Below, in pieces: positions 15,014 through 17,023 of a stretch of DNA of 17,023 nucleotides (positions are counted from its first letter, which is position 1; each line of letters begins with the position of its first letter). The notes under the pieces were generated by a model. The model did not search any database. It saw only the letters and a program-made list of their open reading frames with translations, and was not told the origin of the DNA. The position numbers were made by a program, and so were the translations under genes. The DNA lies in NCBI GenBank assembly GCA_964490935.1, contig CAZBEO010000074.1, positions 1-17,023 of the forward strand, written 5' to 3'. The stretch comes from JAQVYB01 sp964490935 (GTDB lineage Bacteria > Verrucomicrobiota > Kiritimatiellia > RZYC01).

Positions 15014-15403
15014 ATGGCAAAGATATTGATCATTGAAGATGATCCCAAGTCCATGAGTTTTCTGCAAAAGGTTATCACGCGCATGGGCCATGAGGCCGTC
15101 TGTGCTGATAACGGCATCGACGGCTGTGAGCAGTCTGCCGCCTGTAACCCGGACATCATCCTGACCGATTTGCGTATGCCGGGACAGATGTCCGACGTAC
15201 AATTACTCAATGCGCTGCGCTCGGCCAGCCCACAGGTCGGCATTGTCGTCATTTCAGGCTATCCATCCGACGAAGCACTTCAGGAATGCAAGCGACTCAA
15301 TATCGCCGAATTCCTGACCAAGCCCTTCGAGGTCGGTTTTGTTCGACAAGTCGTGGACAAACTACTCGCCGCAAAAGAAGCCGATAAGACAACCGTTAAC
15401 TGA
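15014..15403 (+). CDS. Single-domain response regulator (CheY-like receiver)
   Basis: The protein has 129 residues. ATG 15014 lies seven bases after AAAGGGG. It is a receiver domain with no output domain: acidic pair E8-D9-D10 (IIEDD), phosphoacceptor D52 (ILTDLRMPG), conserved Ser81 in the VVISGYPS strand and Lys103 in the FLTKPFE loop. All residues needed for phosphorylation are present. The partner histidine kinase is not in the window. It is followed nine bases later by the KaiC-like ATPase and then by an ExeA-like ATPase, so it probably signals through those proteins. It is transcribed divergently from the glycosyltransferase/deacetylase genes, which suggests, but does not prove, a role in exopolysaccharide control. 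Confidence 0.9.
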   Translation: MAKILIIEDDPKSMSFLQKVITRMGHEAVCADNGIDGCEQSAACNPDIILTDLRMPGQMSDVQLLNALRSASPQVGIVVISGYPSDEALQECKRLNIAEFLTKPFEVGFVRQVVDKLLAAKEADKTTVN

Positions 15404-15412
15404 TACGACCTT

Positions 15413-16381
15413 ATGATAACAAAAATACCAACGGGCATCACCTGTCTGGATGAACATATGGGCGGAACCTTTCAGGGGCGTCCGCTGCTCGTGACCGGGC
15501 GTCGCAACTCCGGAAAGACCATTTTCGGGCTTCAATTTGTCCGACAAGGACTCGAACTCGGCGAGCGCGGCCTCATGCTCTCCATGCGCCCCACGCAAGA
15601 CCTAGCCATCTACGCGCGCGGCGTCGGACTCAACGTGGATGCCGTCGTGGATTCCGGCGACCTCATGCTCCTAGAATACAACGATGTCATCCCCGGGCGG
15701 GATCGCGAGGAAAACATCGTCCTGCCGCCCGAGGGTTTTGCCCAGCTCATCGACATTATTGGCACCGAATTCATCCGGCGCGTGGTGATTGATACCGTCA
15801 TCCCCTGGATCGTCATGGTCTCTCGTGAACACCTCGCCGAACATATCTATTCCTTTGTCCGCGCCTTCGAGCGCCTGGGTGTAACCACTTTGTTCACCTG
15901 TTCCCACCCCGCTTCGCCTGCGGCCCAGCACGCCCACCGCGTCCTGGAAACCAACGTTCCCGTGGCCCTGACCCTCGCCTACAACGCCGCCGACGAAACC
16001 CGGAAGATGGTCCTCAACAAATACATTGGAACGGCCCAAACCGGAAGCATGCCTTATCACATTGAGCAGAATCGCGGCATAATCTGTACTCCACCTGCCG
16101 CGCCTGCGACCACGCCTGCGCTGAACATACCGACCTCGTCCACCGCCGCTCCTGCCGCGCCCTCCGTCGTTCCGACCCCGGCTGCGGCGCCTCCTCTTCC
16201 AGCCGCTCCGGCGCAACCCCCGGAATTCACCAAGACCGCCTCCTTCGCCGCCTCCCTGCTCGAAGAAGCCATCGCACAGCCCAAGCAAACTCCGGAAACC
16301 GGTGAACATTCCGAGGAACGGGAACAGACCAAACCCAACTTTGCTGATGCCGTGTTCCGGCAGGCAAAGAAGGACAATTAA
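15413..16381 (+). CDS. KaiC/RecA-like ATPase with a Pro/Ala-rich C-terminal tail
   Basis: The protein has 322 residues and starts nine bases after the response regulator stop with no good Shine-Dalgarno sequence, so translation is probably coupled. The N-terminus TGITCLDEHMGGTFQGRPLLVTG is characteristic of KaiC-type RecA domains. The Walker A motif is GRRNSGKT (29-36) and Walker B is RRVVIDTV with D127. The segment that in KaiC carries the catalytic Glu pair (FEETPQD) reads SMRPTQD (57-63), so the Glu pair is missing and hydrolysis may be weak or arranged differently. There is one RecA domain only, ending near residue 225. Residues 226-275 are a Pro/Ala/Thr-rich linker, followed by an acidic tail with two short helical motifs (SFAASLLEEAIAQ and NFADAVFRQAKK) that may be partner-binding sites. 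It is likely a cytoplasmic signalling ATPase. Confidence 0.8.
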   Translation: MITKIPTGITCLDEHMGGTFQGRPLLVTGRRNSGKTIFGLQFVRQGLELGERGLMLSMRPTQDLAIYARGVGLNVDAVVDSGDLMLLEYNDVIPGRDREENIVLPPEGFAQLIDIIGTEFIRRVVIDTVIPWIVMVSREHLAEHIYSFVRAFERLGVTTLFTCSHPASPAAQHAHRVLETNVPVALTLAYNAADETRKMVLNKYIGTAQTGSMPYHIEQNRGIICTPPAAPATTPALNIPTSSTAAPAAPSVVPTPAAAPPLPAAPAQPPEFTKTASFAASLLEEAIAQPKQTPETGEHSEEREQTKPNFADAVFRQAKKDN

Positions 16382-16384
16382 ACC

Positions 16385-17023
16385 ATGTACGCCGCCTACT
16401 GGAATCTCAATCACCGCCCCTTTCAGAACCATCCGGACGTACGCTTTGCCTATCTTTCCTCTCAACATAAGGAAGCCCTTGCCCGCCTGCTCTACTTGGC
16501 CGAAGGCCGCAAACTCGGCGGCATACTCATCGGCCCTTACGGCGTCGGCAAATCCATGGTTCTCTCCCTGCTCGTCGAAAAAATACATGCGATGGGCACC
16601 TCTCAGGTGGTCCAGCTCGACACCCCCATCGGAGGCGTACTCGCCTTGGCCAAGCAACTCTTCTTCAAGCTCAACCTGAATGTGTCCCTCACCGATGTCG
16701 CCGGTGCCTTGGCCGCAATCGAATCCATTTGCAGCGAAAAAAGCGCTGCCTTCCCGCACCTCACCGTCGTCATTGATGAAGCCCAGCTCATCCACGACCG
16801 CGACACCGTCGAATTTCTTCATCTCCTCACCAACATGCGCATCCTCAAAAAAGACGGCTCCTATGGCGAAAACGCCATCACCGTCATCCTCTCCGGGCAT
16901 GGCGATGTCCTCAAAGCCGTCATCCAGGATGTCTCCTTTTGCCAGCGCCTCCAACTCGTCTATAAACTCGCCCCTCTTACCTCGCAGCAGGTCATGGAAT
17001 ACGTCCATCACCGCCTACGTGCA
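16385..17023 (+). CDS. ExeA/GspA-like AAA+ ATPase, partial (runs off the window end)
   Basis: 213 codons are seen and no stop is reached. ATG 16385 lies three bases after the KaiC-like stop and ten bases after AAGGA. The N-terminus MYAAYWNLNHRPFQNHPD is the classic start of ExeA/GspA-type and exosortase-associated (XrtA-type) ATPases. Motifs are Walker A GPYGVGKS (50-57), Walker B TVVIDEAQ (127-134) and a sensor-1-like VILSGHG (167-173). A C-terminal extension, possibly peptidoglycan- or membrane-binding, may lie beyond the window. Proteins of this type energise secretion-machine assembly or sit in exopolysaccharide/exosortase clusters, which fits the neighbouring synthase and porin genes. 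The exact subfamily cannot be settled from the fragment. Confidence 0.85.
   Translation, partial: MYAAYWNLNHRPFQNHPDVRFAYLSSQHKEALARLLYLAEGRKLGGILIGPYGVGKSMVLSLLVEKIHAMGTSQVVQLDTPIGGVLALAKQLFFKLNLNVSLTDVAGALAAIESICSEKSAAFPHLTVVIDEAQLIHDRDTVEFLHLLTNMRILKKDGSYGENAITVILSGHGDVLKAVIQDVSFCQRLQLVYKLAPLTSQQVMEYVHHRLRA

Noticed and set aside
15671..17011. 446-codon open frame on the minus strand
   Set aside because: It lies antisense to the KaiC-like and ExeA-like genes, both of which have clear Walker motifs. Its translation contains low-complexity Gly/Arg runs opposite the Pro/Ala linker.

Overview
The window (17,023 bases) is bacterial and comes from a Gram-negative (diderm) organism: one protein ends in an outer-membrane beta-barrel, and two others have clear Sec signals or a membrane anchor. 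A member of the PVC group, possibly Kiritimatiellota, is my guess. It rests on a secreted protein with thrombospondin-type-3-like calcium repeats and on degenerate intergenic repeats of the 'AATCCGTGTCATCCGTGG' / 'CGCAAAGAGCGC' type. No rRNA, tRNA or taxonomic marker is present to confirm it.

Layout. 1-740: a long non-coding leader with degenerate repeats and a sigma70-like promoter. 741-3446 (+): a large secreted calcium-repeat protein of unknown function. 3687-3908 (+): a 73-residue zinc-ribbon protein. 4024-7290 (+): a signal-peptide protein joining TPR repeats, a polysaccharide-deacetylase-like (CE4/NodB) domain and an outer-membrane barrel. 7291-7647: a repeat-rich gap between convergent genes. 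7648-11625 (-): a 1325-residue membrane-anchored protein with a CE4-like domain, two jelly-roll-like segments, TPRs and two glycoside-hydrolase-like segments. 11625-13154 (-): a processive family-2 glycosyltransferase, coupled to the preceding gene by a TGATG overlap. 13136-14880: a complete ISKra4-like insertion sequence with 22-bp perfect terminal inverted repeats and a 9-bp target duplication. 15014-17023 (+): a response regulator, a KaiC-like ATPase and an ExeA-like AAA+ ATPase (cut by the window end), transcribed divergently from the glycosyltransferase operon.

How it fits together. Synthase (GT2), deacetylase, hydrolase-like domain, TPR and outer-membrane porin are the parts of a synthase-dependent exopolysaccharide secretion machine of the Pga (poly-N-acetylglucosamine) type. 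In E. coli they are separate: PgaA is TPR-barrel, PgaB is deacetylase-hydrolase, and PgaC/D is the synthase. Here they are shuffled. A deacetylase-like domain sits inside the PgaA-like porin, and a second one is fused to TPRs, lectin-like and hydrolase-like domains in an inner-membrane-anchored protein. Both deacetylase-like domains lack the second histidine of motif 2. The synthase has HAS/NodC-type motifs (GDDR, QQARW), so the polymer cannot be named from sequence.

The IS landed in codons 9-12 of the glycosyltransferase gene. Removing it and one target copy restores an in-frame N-terminus starting at 14914 (-). The IS end itself carries a GGAGG and an ATG in frame with the rest of the gene, so the synthase may still be made from IS-supplied signals.
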